A stretch of 64,000 bases of DNA, taken from Hirudo medicinalis. Taxonomy: Eukaryota; Annelida; Clitellata; Hirudinida; Hirudinidae. The stretch covers positions 352,988 to 416,987 of the forward strand of contig MPNW01000030.1 in assembly GCA_011800805.1 (NCBI GenBank), written 5' to 3'. Made by a program: the position numbers and the translations under genes. Position 1 is the first letter of the stretch; every line of letters begins with the position of its first letter. Below the pieces are notes generated by a model. It saw only the letters and a list, made by a program, of their open reading frames with translations. It was not told the DNA's origin and ran no database searches. Of this stretch, positions 12,901-23,488 are shown piece by piece.

Positions 12901-15900
12901 GAAAAGCATAAGTAACAATACAATATCAACACATCATCAATGTACTAACTCAAAAATGTTCATCTTCCTCTTATGGCCAGCAGATTCATGCTTGCATGAC
13001 TGTGACTTTATGTCTGAAGTGATTGATATTTGCAGAAGCAAATTTTTAATTTCAAAGCAATATGATTTTCAGTTTAATAAGTGAAGCAACTATAACAATA
13101 AACAAATAAGTAACCTTCAAACTTGCTCTCACCACCAGCAAGCCCAAATTTCTCCCCTTTGGCCTAACATAAACATAACATATTCTTGAGAATTTTTAGT
13201 GAATTTTCATTGATTGTTACTAATAAATGACAATTTAAGGACTTGTTATAAAATTTGAAAAAACCACTTAATTTCTCTGAAATATTCAAACAAAATTTAT
13301 TGCTTTTCACTTCAAATTTATCAGAAAGTTGGGATGACAGAACTAAAAATTTGCAGAGTATTTGTCAGACAGGTAGTCCTTTTTTGCAGTTGCGGGTAGT
13401 CCAATGATTATAGTCATGGACAGCAAATTTATCGCTTGACTGGCTCAAAAACAAAGACAAGGTTTTATTAAAAGCTAGCTGATTCACCAAATCTACAAGG
13501 CCTAAGCAAAGCTGATGCGAAACAATGCAATCGACTAATGTAACAAATAAATGAAATTTTAGAGTTTTTTTTTAAAGCAATAAAAGGTAAATGTTGAATG
13601 TGTCACTTTAGTTTCTGTTCATACACATATTCATATTCATATTCAAAATCTTGCCTTTCTTGTTGCTCGTCAACATTTTATCTTTTATGTTACGATAATT
13701 TAATTTTGTTTCTTTAATCCAATATTTGACATTTGTATATAAATTTTAATTTCACTTTTAAATATTCATGCAACCGTCACTTTAAATTTTCGTATTTTCT
13801 TTCTACCCTGTCGATGGCCTCTGTAGGTCATTAAAAACTACAAATACAGATTCAGTGACAAAGTTTTCCATACTTAAAACAGTGCAAGCATGTAACTGAA
13901 AAAGCAATCTCCTTTAAACGGCGAGCTTACTTTAACAAGATTTGTTTATATTATTATTACATTCGTATGCATGTTGTCGAATTTAGGCAAATTCAATTGT
14001 ATCGATTCATCATTTTTACTCTGATCAATGGACTTAATTTGTTTGCCAACACAAGTTATTAATAAATAGTAAATATGTTTTTAAAGTTAATATTAATTGA
14101 AAATATTATTTACCAGGCTCAATTCAGACTTCAAAGACTGGGGTGTCAACTTTTCTAATATTGGAAGTGGAGCTTCTCTGGATTTAAACTTATTAGATGA
14201 CACAAAGGATTTCAATACTGAATCATTCAAGTCAGGGAGACTTTCTGCATATTTCAAGTGATGACGGACGTCGACACTAGGATTATCACACTTTTTTCTG
14301 CAGTCCTTTGAGTTCAGCAAACCCTCTTTATCTTCACGAGATTCTTTAGATTTCATGGCAATAGCTTCAATTTCATTTACAGAACCGGCCACCTGCACCT
14401 CTACTAAGGGCTCTCCGAGACCAGGCGGAGAACTGTCGTCTTCCGCAACATTTTTATCCGAGCATTTGCTTTCCTGTACATTGTTTGTCAATATTGTCAA
14501 GTCAGGTTTCTCTGAGAGTGGAGCCAAATTAGAAGCAAAGGAATCACTGTGATTCGTCACATCTGCTGGAGATGAGGAGATTTCAGCTTTATTTTCGATT
14601 TTATGAGATTCCAAATTATCTACCTCCCATGCATCTTTATTGCTTTCACTTTGAATAAATGTTTCCTTCTCCTCTAGCTTATCATTGAAGCACACTTTTG
14701 AAGGCTGCATCTGCTCACTAGTTTCGGGGTAATTTGTCCAGCCGACCGGCTCAAACTGGTCGCGGTACAGAGATTTGTTGGCCTCGTCAGAAGAAACGGA
14801 TTTGTACGTTCCATCGTCGCAATACATGGAACCATTTTCCAAATATGCATGAGTATAAGAATGTGTGTTTTCCTCGGATTGAATGCTGTCGGTGAATGAC
14901 TCGTCCGCTTGGGGACCTTCATTTGCTTCATAAAAGTGACTAGAAATGTGCCGGTTAGACGAACTTTGCAGAGAATTTTGATTTTCAGTAGGAAATGTGG
15001 GTGTCAGATAGTTGTTTGGGCTAGAGCAAGGATTATCAAAATCTTTCCTTTCTTGAACAGGAAATGACATGATTTGATCTGATGGAATACCCTTGTTGAC
15101 ATACCAGTTGGAATTGCATTCCAAGTCAACATTAACTTGAGGTACATTCTTAACAGAAGCATCTGGAAAGGCTTGATTGACCATACATAAACCTAATGTA
15201 TTCTTGTGCTGCTTGGTCATTGAATGCATGCTTTCTTGACTAATGTTGGGGTTTTGAGAAGCATTCATGGAACCCAACTGATTCTCTCTAGGTGAATGAA
15301 ATGCATCCTTGGGTAAAGAGCACTTCTGTTGTTTGGAGGTTTCATCTGGTGTTGCCCACTGATTGTGATCATTCATCACATTCTTCTGAGATGAATCCAC
15401 TAGAGAGCGATAATTCATGTTCTCAAACATAAAATTCCCAGAACCCTCAGCCCTCTTGAATTGCTCAATCATAGTTTGCCTCCAAGGTTCAGTCACTGGC
15501 CATGCAAATGGTTCAGTAGGCATTGGCCAAGGAAATGACTCTTGTACAGTGAGCCTATATTGATCAGAGGATGCCCAAGGTATTGTGTCATTTATTGGTC
15601 TTTTTAACGATTCATTCATTGGCCACGATATCGGATCCCCCAGGTGTTGACGAACAGGTTCTGGCATGTTCCAAGGTGTAACAGACTCTGTCCACCTTCT
15701 TGCCTCAGACCATGAAAATTGGTCAGCCATCTGCTGAAACATGTTGTTATCTGGCACAGCATATGGAACATGATCAGGAAGAGGATATTTTGCATGATTG
15801 TTGCCAGTTGATCTGAGTTGAGTTTCTTTGTTAGGCCACCTCGCTGATTCTTTCTGTGACCATCTGACCTGCTCTTTTGAGGATCCCTTTGGAGGCTCTC

Positions 15901-16153
15901 TATATGAAGTTACTCCATTGTTGTCCACTCTCCACAATGCACCAGAGTTTGTGGCAATTGTAAGTTGTTGGATGACCTCCTCAACATCAATGTTCCTTTG
16001 AAGTTGCTGCCTCACTGCTTTGTGGATCCTCACCACAGTTGCACACTGTTTCTGGTGTCTGATCTTGGCAACTGCCTCAATGAGGTTGCGAACCGAACAA
16101 GTCGGTGAGGAACTAGTAGACAAGTTAGGAGTACCATTTCTGAGCTGATCCAT
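6967..16153 (-). CDS. KAT6/Enok-like MYST-family protein, predicted catalytically inactive
   Basis: Fifteen coding exons join with every phase consistent: 16153-14114, 13163-13115, 12675-12474, 12234-11315, 11097-10958, 10894-10761, 10678-10606, 10512-10273, 10190-10097, 9975-9823, 9755-9668, 9561-9441, 9375-9306, 9186-9104 and 8910-6967. The total is 6,351 bases, about 2,116 residues. Residues 20-85 match the N-terminal winged helix of KAT6A/B. Two copies of the KAT6 signature (GLVDGLTRFFTP, QLIDGLSHFF) follow in exon 4. The MYST domain spans about 1105-1400: a C2HC zinc finger (LYFCEFCLKY, then HLNTC), PPGNEVYR, an acetyl-CoA motif RRKGYA and the C-terminal winged helix YWSWAILE. The catalytic Cys aligns with Phe and the Glu of SPEKPLSD with Lys. 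The long Ser, Asn and acidic C-terminus resembles KAT6 tails. KAT6 enzymes acetylate histone H3 with BRPF partners in the nucleus; here I infer a scaffold or reader role. The second and third exons are the least certain. Confidence 0.88.
12474..12675 (-). other. Cys-rich exon of the KAT6-like gene, in the double-PHD position
   Basis: This exon holds seven Cys with nearby His in about 45 residues (GACGSAGCVSNTTHYDRCHY and on), spacing C-x4-C-x9-C-x2-C-x4-C-x9-C-x4-C. KAT6 proteins normally carry two PHD fingers (C4HC3) between the winged helix and the DGLTxFF signature. This is the only cysteine cluster at that place, and its spacing does not fit two PHD fingers. Its donor phase fits the next exon exactly. 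The acceptor is uncertain: three other AG sites would also keep the frame open if the small exon at 13115-13163 is not used. Confidence 0.5.
12676..14113 (-). other. Introns of the KAT6-like gene
   Basis: Apart from the 49-base exon proposed at 13115-13163, I see only AT-rich intron sequence here. A search by eye for canonical PHD-finger exons on the - strand found none. Confidence 0.5.
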
Positions 16154-17280
16154 GAAGAAACCATTAACCAGAGCAATCCGAAATGTAAATCTGTGTCATC
16201 TGAAACAGACAAAAAATAAATTAGGTATGAAACAAATAAAACATGAAAAATTGCAAAATCTAATTTTTATTAATGTTTTACTAAATTGGATCTAACACAA
16301 GAACAATATGCAAAGTAAACTTCACAATTGAAAAATGTGACCAAATATAATTAATAACAGATACAATATATGTATGTGTTGCGGTCCTAAGTAAAATGTT
16401 GGTATAATTTCTCCTGGTGGAACCAAAATAAAAAAACCGTTTAAAAGCTATGTAAAACTTGGCAATCCTGAAATTTAAAATTTGATTAAAATTACGAATT
16501 AAAGAGATTCGAACATGTTCTAAAACAATAAAGGTTCTCAGAAATAATCAAAAGACTGAAGTGACAAAATGTTTTGACGCTTAAAAGCTTCTGCTACAAC
16601 GAAGTGCTTGGAATGCCAGTGAATGGAATTTATGACTAATGACTATGGTACCAAACAATCACAAATGTAAAATTGCGTCGCAGACATTTATGCGATAAAC
16701 CTCACATTAAGACAAAAGTAAATTTATTAATCTCATATCCAAAATTATCGCCCTAAATCGGATCGTAGCCTGGTCAAATATTGTCAGAATAACATGCAGG
16801 AGGCAAAGTGCTTTAAGACAAATTTAGGTAAGCTGATGTAAACAAATTAGAAATATTCATACCTCGTTCATTTGCAAATTTACAACATATTCCAAACTTA
16901 TCCGAGTGGGTTTTAAACGTGATTAATTATTAATAACTCCAAAATAATGTCTTTAAATAAAAATTTACACAACTTCCACTCGATAAAAAACTCCATCAAT
17001 ACAAAGCCAAGATGGCTGCTATAGTACAGCTATGAACTAAAATCTTGATGTGATTAATTTGCCAACTTTTAAATACAAAATCTCAAACAATCATAATTGA
17101 ATTACAATGTCATTAGAAAATTTGTCGAAATCGCTAAAATAGCAATTCTAGTTACAAATAGCGAAGCGAACAATTCTTCTGTTGACATTTATCCAACATC
17201 TCAAAAAAAAATTATTTAAAGACAAAATGCAAACAATTTTTTCGGCTACGGCAAAATTTGATCTAAATTTATGCTTTCTC
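16154..17280 (-). promoter_or_regulatory. 5' UTR and probable promoter of the KAT6-like gene
   Basis: A splice acceptor (GTTTCAG read on the - strand) at about 16201 shows that the UTR is spliced 48 bases upstream of the ATG. A YY1-like core, AAGATGGCTGC, lies at 17009-17019, a common feature near TATA-less housekeeping starts. No coding sequence is visible in the rest. Confidence 0.35.
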
Positions 17281-17319
17281 AGTCTTCCACAATCTGTAGC
17301 AATCCTTGGAATTCAATGA

Positions 17320-18089
17320 TTCCACTACCATTTCTAGATTTGTAGAACGTGATGGATTTCATCGAGAGACATAAGAGAATTAAAGTGTCCTTCATTAATC
17401 TTATCATATGGTTTTATTAATCTGTTGAAAGTTAATTTATTGTAATTTAAATATTTGAAAATTGTGTGAAACATTACAGAATGGTCTGAGTCGACTAAAA
17501 AATCAACCATAAATGCAGGAACGTCATTGGAGGCTTTTCTTTTGTAACCTCTTTAGTATTTAAATTAAAATTGTTATAGCGTGATAAATCTTAACTCCCC
17601 TTACGAGGAGGTTGCAGATGTTATGGGCCCGAACAAGTAATAGGATGGGTTGTCAGCTAATTCCGCGAACGTTTAACAGAGGTTTGCCCCTCGCTATAAA
17701 AACATGCACGAATGACACCACAATTATTTGATTCCTCCTACTCCTCGCCGAATTTGGTCACATCAGAGCAGACGCTGAGCTCACACCGAGATACGGCTCT
17801 GAGAAGCTCCTGCTGGCCTTCATATGCCGGATTGTTGCATTTCCCATAGACGAATGTAGCCACGGTAAAAGTTCGTAAATTAGATCGGCTTCTTGTCGTA
17901 ATCATTATAAATACAGGAACGTCATTTAGGGAGAATGCATCCCTTAATTGGTTGACGGACGATTTAACCATTAGACTTTGTAGGATCACATCTTTTGCAT
18001 ATTACCTAAAGTGTTTTCGAGAAGTGCTATCTCGGCGTGAGTGAAAAATGAGACTTTAATAAATTAACCGATTAGCAAACTAATATGGC
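17320..18089 (-). other. Unassigned ORF pieces, two related segments
   Basis: Two open frames on the - strand, one ending near 17338 and one at 17738-17989, both contain the phrase NDVP(A/V)F(M/I) and share the nucleotide string caggaacgtcatt. The second frame is Cys-containing near its end. Neither resembles a family I know. A TATAAAA at about 17695 lies between them. They could be exons of a small unknown gene with an internal duplication, or decayed repeat sequence. Confidence 0.25.
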
Positions 18090-18097
18090 ATTTTATA

Positions 18098-19032
18098 CAG
18101 TGGCATAACAACTGTTCTTGCCGCCCCGGGGCGGTGAAAAGATTTTCTGTTTGGCGAGAAACCCGACGAAAAAGATTTTCAATATAGTAATAACAATCAC
18201 GAATGAACGTAATACTAACAAGTTGATGAAAACAGAATGCACGAACAATATGCTATGGTCTCGGAATAGTTCCATATATATTCTTCCGATCAAAAGAAAT
18301 CACTGGACGATCTGAGGAACGATCTGCGTAACTTGATGAAGGTCTGGTAAGGTGTATGTGTATGTGGTTCGCAGGATCTTTTCCAGATAAGCCCGCCAAA
18401 AAAGTTAACCCCCGCCACCCAAAAAAGATTATAAAAAAGAGGGCATGAAACTTGTACTTTTAGTTTTTATTGAAGAGGGTGGAATTGGGACATGTCATTA
18501 ATAATTCGTTGCATAAACGTTGCTGATGGATCACTCCGTGGCTTTGCAAAAAACGTATTGCAGTCTCCTTGTCATGAACGAGAGTCGAAAGCGTCAGAAA
18601 GTTCATTTCAGGTTTTAGGTCCGAATGTAGAAAAGTTTTGCACAAAATGAGCTTAGAGGCGGATAAGGAGTTGTTTTTATGGCGCGCGTTTAAATATTCA
18701 AATGTCTAGACATCAGAAATAGGTCAAGGTTGCGTGCGTGCATTAAATTGGAGCTGACAAAAAGTGGCGGGGCTTAACTTTTCGCGCGTGCATTTTTTGC
18801 ATTAGTGGCGGGGCTTATCTGGAAAAGCATATGTTGTACATCAATCGATGCGCTATACCAAATGCCAAATTAAAATCTAACTCTTCAATGGACACATTTC
18901 GAAAGGTCTAAGTGAGGCAGCAGAAACTCTGGGGGGCGGCCGTTTTTTCTATTTTTTATTTTTATTTTTTACGAACCTCCTCAAAAATGCCGCCCCTTGC
19001 ACGTGCCGCCTTTTCCCCTTGCTATGCCACTG
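18098..19032. mobile_element. Non-autonomous hAT-type DNA transposon
   Basis: The element begins CAGTGGCATAACAA and ends with the inverse of CAGTGGCATAGCAAGG. It is flanked by a perfect 8-bp direct repeat, ATTTTATA, at 18090-18097 and 19033-19040. The CAGTGGC-type end and the 8-bp target duplication are hallmarks of the hAT superfamily. At 935 bp it has no hAT transposase frame. The region next to each end is GC-rich (GCCGCCCC). A second inverted-repeat element sits inside it. Confidence 0.9.
18378..18826. mobile_element. Inverted-repeat element nested in the hAT element
   Basis: The left end cttttccagataagcccgcc (18378-18397) is repeated inverted at the right end (18807-18826) with one extra base. 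The subterminal motif aagcccgcc/ggcggggctta recurs inside near each end. Between them, on the - strand, an open frame of 61 codons contains ETAIRFLQSHGVIHQQRLC, which resembles the N-terminal zinc-binding start of ISXO2/Merlin-like transposases. I could not settle the target duplication. The family call rests on the short protein match and is tentative. Confidence 0.6.
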
Positions 19033-19040
19033 ATTTTATA

Positions 19041-19898
19041 TCTTATGACCAAATAAATCGTCGCCCATCTGAGGTGGTCCAAAATTTTCAGAGTATTCGA
19101 AAACACCAACTTGTGTCTTGTACTGTCGCTTGAGGGAGCTTAACTTCTTAATGCATTAATATTATTATTTGCATTGACATTTACTGCTAATGATAAAGCA
19201 TGATCCCGTCATGGCCAATGATTTAAAATTAATGATTAAATCTTGTCACCCAATACTTAGCGTTTCTTGCATTACCCCACAAGGCAAACACTGCTGTGTG
19301 CTAATCTTTGCCGGTAAAGGCGCATGTGCTTCCCACCATCACAAGTGGCTTCAAACATTATTGCGATAACTACCCAGTAAGGAATGACTTGAACCTTTCC
19401 ACTGAAATCCTAATTCAGGCCCCTAACGTTTCATCGACCATACCCAAAATCCCTGAAAATGAAGGCGCACAAGTACTACAATCCATCACCATTCCTAAAC
19501 TGCCTGGCAACAAATTTAGACAAATTTATTCCATACTATTTGCCACATCTTTTTAAATTTAGGTTTCTCTTGGACAAAGTATATATACATCTTCAAAAAT
19601 GTAAATTTATAATAATGATACTAAAATTATAAAGTCAATTTTTAGAGTTTACATGACATTCCCCAATCAATTCAGTGAGAATCTAAAGCTTCCATGACTA
19701 GAAGAACTCACTTCAACCTCAAAACAGTAGAAACATGAAAGACAAATCATCAAAACAATATATATATATATATTGTGTGTAAAATATATTATTGCAACCA
19801 AGCAGGATGAACTAACTAAATTTACCATTAACATCTATCAAAAGCTGGGCATAGCAGAAATATAATACATACATGATTTAAGCTTCAACAGCACCAAA
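19041..19898. other. Intergenic, with a short simple repeat
   Basis: An 82-codon + frame at 19308-19556 is unrecognised. An AT dinucleotide run lies near 19760-19773. I see no gene. Confidence 0.4.
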
Positions 19899-22012
19899 CT
19901 ACTTGATAATTCTCTGAGATTTTACACCTGGTATGTTAAATCTTTTTGAATCTTCATTGCTGACTTGTCCAAAGGCAAATCTGTCAGAACCAACAGCAGC
20001 TGAGGTGCAAACATCCTTACCTATATTTGTTTTCCAATTAGTCTTTGGAATGGTAAGGGATTTCTTGGTCGGTTGCTTCATTGGCAATTGGCTTGGTCTC
20101 TTGACTTTCTGCTCCGCCAATGTGCTCTGAGCTGCAGATTGAAGAACTACAATTTCACTGCTTGGCACAAACAAATGATCGCCATGATTTGAGTTGTCGA
20201 GACACGAAATATTCTCATTCAAATCTCGGACCGCCGCGTCTTGAAAGCTCTGCACAAAGATATAAATAAAATGTTAGAGCTTCAACAATTTCTGTGAAAT
20301 TAAAGTGGTTTTGAAAACATAATAGCTACTTTGTTTTGAGAATGTTTCTTTGAGTGATTCTGATTGGAAATAATTCTAAAGAAACAATAACAGAAATTGT
20401 ACTTGGAAATTCAAATCTCAGGAGTTAAAAAGCTAAAAGGCAGAGGTATCAAAATGTTAAAACATGCAAATCTCACAGAGATGAGTCATGCAGTTTCCTA
20501 ACATCTTCTTCTATTGAAATAGGTGAGTAATTCATTGCAGCCTGAGAAGGTTAGGATTTTATTGATTACATGCACACAAGTGCTACAAATTACTATTTGC
20601 ACTTGCAATCATCATCAATAATCCAAAATAACAAACTTCATACCAAAAATTATCTACAACAAAAAGTTATCCAAGATCATGCTTCAAAAACCCAGTCAAG
20701 AATGAGTTGGTTAACACAAAATAAAATGTTGCTCACAAATTTTTCATTAATTTCAGCAAATTGTTTAAGTTTCAATTCCAATTCTTCCTCAAGCCTCTGG
20801 ACTTTTTCCTTGAGTTGAGAGTTTTCCTAGTAAATTTGAATGAATAATTAAATATTGCTAAGTAATTCGATTGGGACAAGGTAAATGTATTTGTAAAATT
20901 TTCATTTTTAAAAATCTTAGCACTGAAGCTTTACCTCTCTAAGGATACAATTTTCTTCCTTTATGGATGAAATATCAGTTTCAACTGCTAAACTACCCTA
21001 AATGATTTTTAGTGTTTTGTCTTTAATACAAATCACAATTTCTGGATTTGTCTAAACACATTTTAAAATGTTGAACAAATTCAATCTCAAAAAACTGGCT
21101 AACTCACACTAAGAACTTCTTTCAATTCAATGAGTTTTCTTCTCAAAAAATTCAAATCGGCTCTCAAGGAAGCTTGATTGATCGAGTTATTTTCGGAATC
21201 TTTCAAGTGACTAGATTTTAATAATATAATTAATTACCGGTAATGCGTAGGAGCCGATGCAGTAATAAAGATATTGAAATTAACATATCTACTGCAACTC
21301 AAAAAGAAGACTACCCACCGTGCGACATCAGCAGGAGAGCTTCTACCTTTTCGCCAAACCTCCGCACCGGGCGTCGGACATCTTCCTCGAGAGGTTTTCT
21401 CATGAATACCACTCCTGCTGTTCACCCTTAAAGGACGCTTAACATCAGAAGATTTCAAACCCTGCTCTCTAGATTTTGACCTTCCCTTTATGACACCTAA
21501 ACTCTGATCTCTAATGTTTGCTCCCTCTTCGATACCTGAACGACATTTCAGCTCCCTGCATGCATCTCTGGATCTGCTTCTTCTCAAAGGGTCATTTATC
21601 TGTAAATTGTGACCTGTTGAACAACCTGTTGCTTGCTTTAGAGTGCAAGGCATTTTCCTAATGTTTCCAACAATAGGGGAGGTGGACTTGGATTTTAGAG
21701 ACGAATTGCTTTCATTTGATGCAGCAGAATTTTGGTCAGAGCACTGTTCATTTACATTTACTTTTTTCCTCCTAGAACTCGAGACATCTCTCACAGCAAT
21801 AACAGCTTGCTGCTTATCAAGAAACTTGTTTATAACACTTTTTATTGAAACATTATCACCATGGGAACCATTCTTTCCAAAAGCATCTTCATCTTGTTTC
21901 CTGTCCTTGGAGTTCTTAGCCAATTGAAATCGAAATCCAAACCTGGAAGCTGCCTTGCTATTTTCATCTTTCAAATTCATCAGCAGGTTTTTGAAACAAC
22001 TATGTTTTTCCT
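19899..22012 (-). CDS. Unrecognised basic, coiled-coil protein
   Basis: At least five exons join in phase on the - strand: about 22012-21313, 21212-21113 (approx.), 20999-20937 (approx.), 20828-20739 and 20249-19899. An extra exon near 20530-20470 is open but ends in a phase that does not fit the last exon. The N-terminal 230 residues are rich in Ser, Arg and Lys (RRSRSRDACRELK and similar). A coiled-coil region follows (ADLNFLRRKLIELKEVL, ENSQLKEKVQRLEEELELKL). The C-terminus, RFNIPGVKSQRIIK, is basic. The frame is open back to the acceptor at 22012, so a further 5' exon must exist. The architecture would suit a spindle, centrosome or chromatin-associated protein, but I recognise no family and assign no function. 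Confidence 0.6.
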
Positions 22013-23488
22013 AGAAAAGATAGTAATGTCATCCTGAAATATTTAAGTTGTTTTGATAATAAACATGAGGCACGTTGCATCCTACATACTGGGTTCAAGT
22101 ACAAAATTCTCTTTATTGAGTCTCCATTCATTACTTCAAAAGCATTTTAAAGTTAACCATGATTTCTCACCAGAAATAATTCATGGCCTGAATTATATTA
22201 GTCTTAATTCAAGGTTTAATATATTCTGCAACTTAATCAATCATTAATTTAACAACTTTTTAAAATATCTCAAGATTAACTTAATCAATGCAATGGATTT
22301 CTTCAAGAGTAAACATATTAATAGACTCTTTTTTTGTTAGTAGTCATTTCTTAAGTTATATTATTTTGGTATTAACATAACATAACATTAATTTATAGTG
22401 GTTTAAGTAGTGTTAAGTGTTATGCTAATGTCACTCATAACAATTGGGTAATATGCACTGTTATCTACCCACACAATATTTAATTAATCAAAGATAATTT
22501 GGAAATATGAACAACCATAAACTTTTAGGAAGTCTGGCTTCTAAGATTTAGTTAGAGCCCTCAGAATTATGCAATTTACAATTGTAATATCAATTTACAA
22601 TTGTAATATAATTTAAAGTGTCTTTTAAGCTATATCTACTATTTCATACAGTTCTAAAAATGACCATAATAAAGTGACAGTTTTAATTTTATTATTAGAT
22701 CTAAAAGTCTTACGTAGCCATCAATGACTCTATGACACTATCAAACTTTTATAAGAATTTCATAATCAAGCAATATTTTTAATATTTAGAAAAATATATA
22801 GACTAAGCACAGCCGTATAAATGTGGAAATACATATTTATGTATTTTTTTATGAAATTAGATGTCTAATTATTTCATGTCTGAATTTACAATCAAAGGCT
22901 TTACAAGCAAGAACAGTTTTACCTCGTATTTCTGCGTTATTCTATAAAGTCAAAGTCAAAGTCACTTCAAATTTAATTTAAAACTAATTACAAAAACAAA
23001 CAAGAAAACGAGAAAGACCATTACGCACGTTCAATCACGGCTTGTTTATATTTTGTGAATTTGTGGTTATGCCACATGTGAAAATTTCATTAAACAAGTA
23101 ATATATTGTAATTTTATTCTAATAAAGTATTGCGTACTAAAACACAAATTCCGTTATCCTTTTAAAAATTTTATCCTTTTAAAAGATGAAGTACTTCAAG
23201 TCTAATTTTTAATTTTAATGGCATATTTCAGAAATGCAAAACGTCGGATTTTCTAACAGACTGCATTTTTTGCTTGATTTCACATACATCATGAGATATT
23301 TAACACAATAACTAATATAGAAGAGTTTATGATAACTTGTAGAAAGAGTTTTAAATGAACTTTGACTTATTACATTTTGAACTCTTTATCGTCAGGCCTC
23401 TTAGTCGCTCAGCCCACTGTTGGTATATATATTGTATTTACCAATTTAATCGACTTTTCGTTTGCTACAAAATATTTTGCAGTTCGCC
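22013..23488. other. AT-rich intergenic region
   Basis: No coding sequence is evident. It should hold the missing 5' exon and promoter of the coiled-coil gene (-) and the promoter of the reductase gene (+). A 25-base segment at 22387-22411 recurs near 38645. Confidence 0.5.

Noticed and set aside
19308..19556. Fragment of a Bel/Pao-type retrotransposon
   Set aside because: The resemblance (VLPTIT...DLNLS) is too short and I found no protease, RT or integrase motif nearby.
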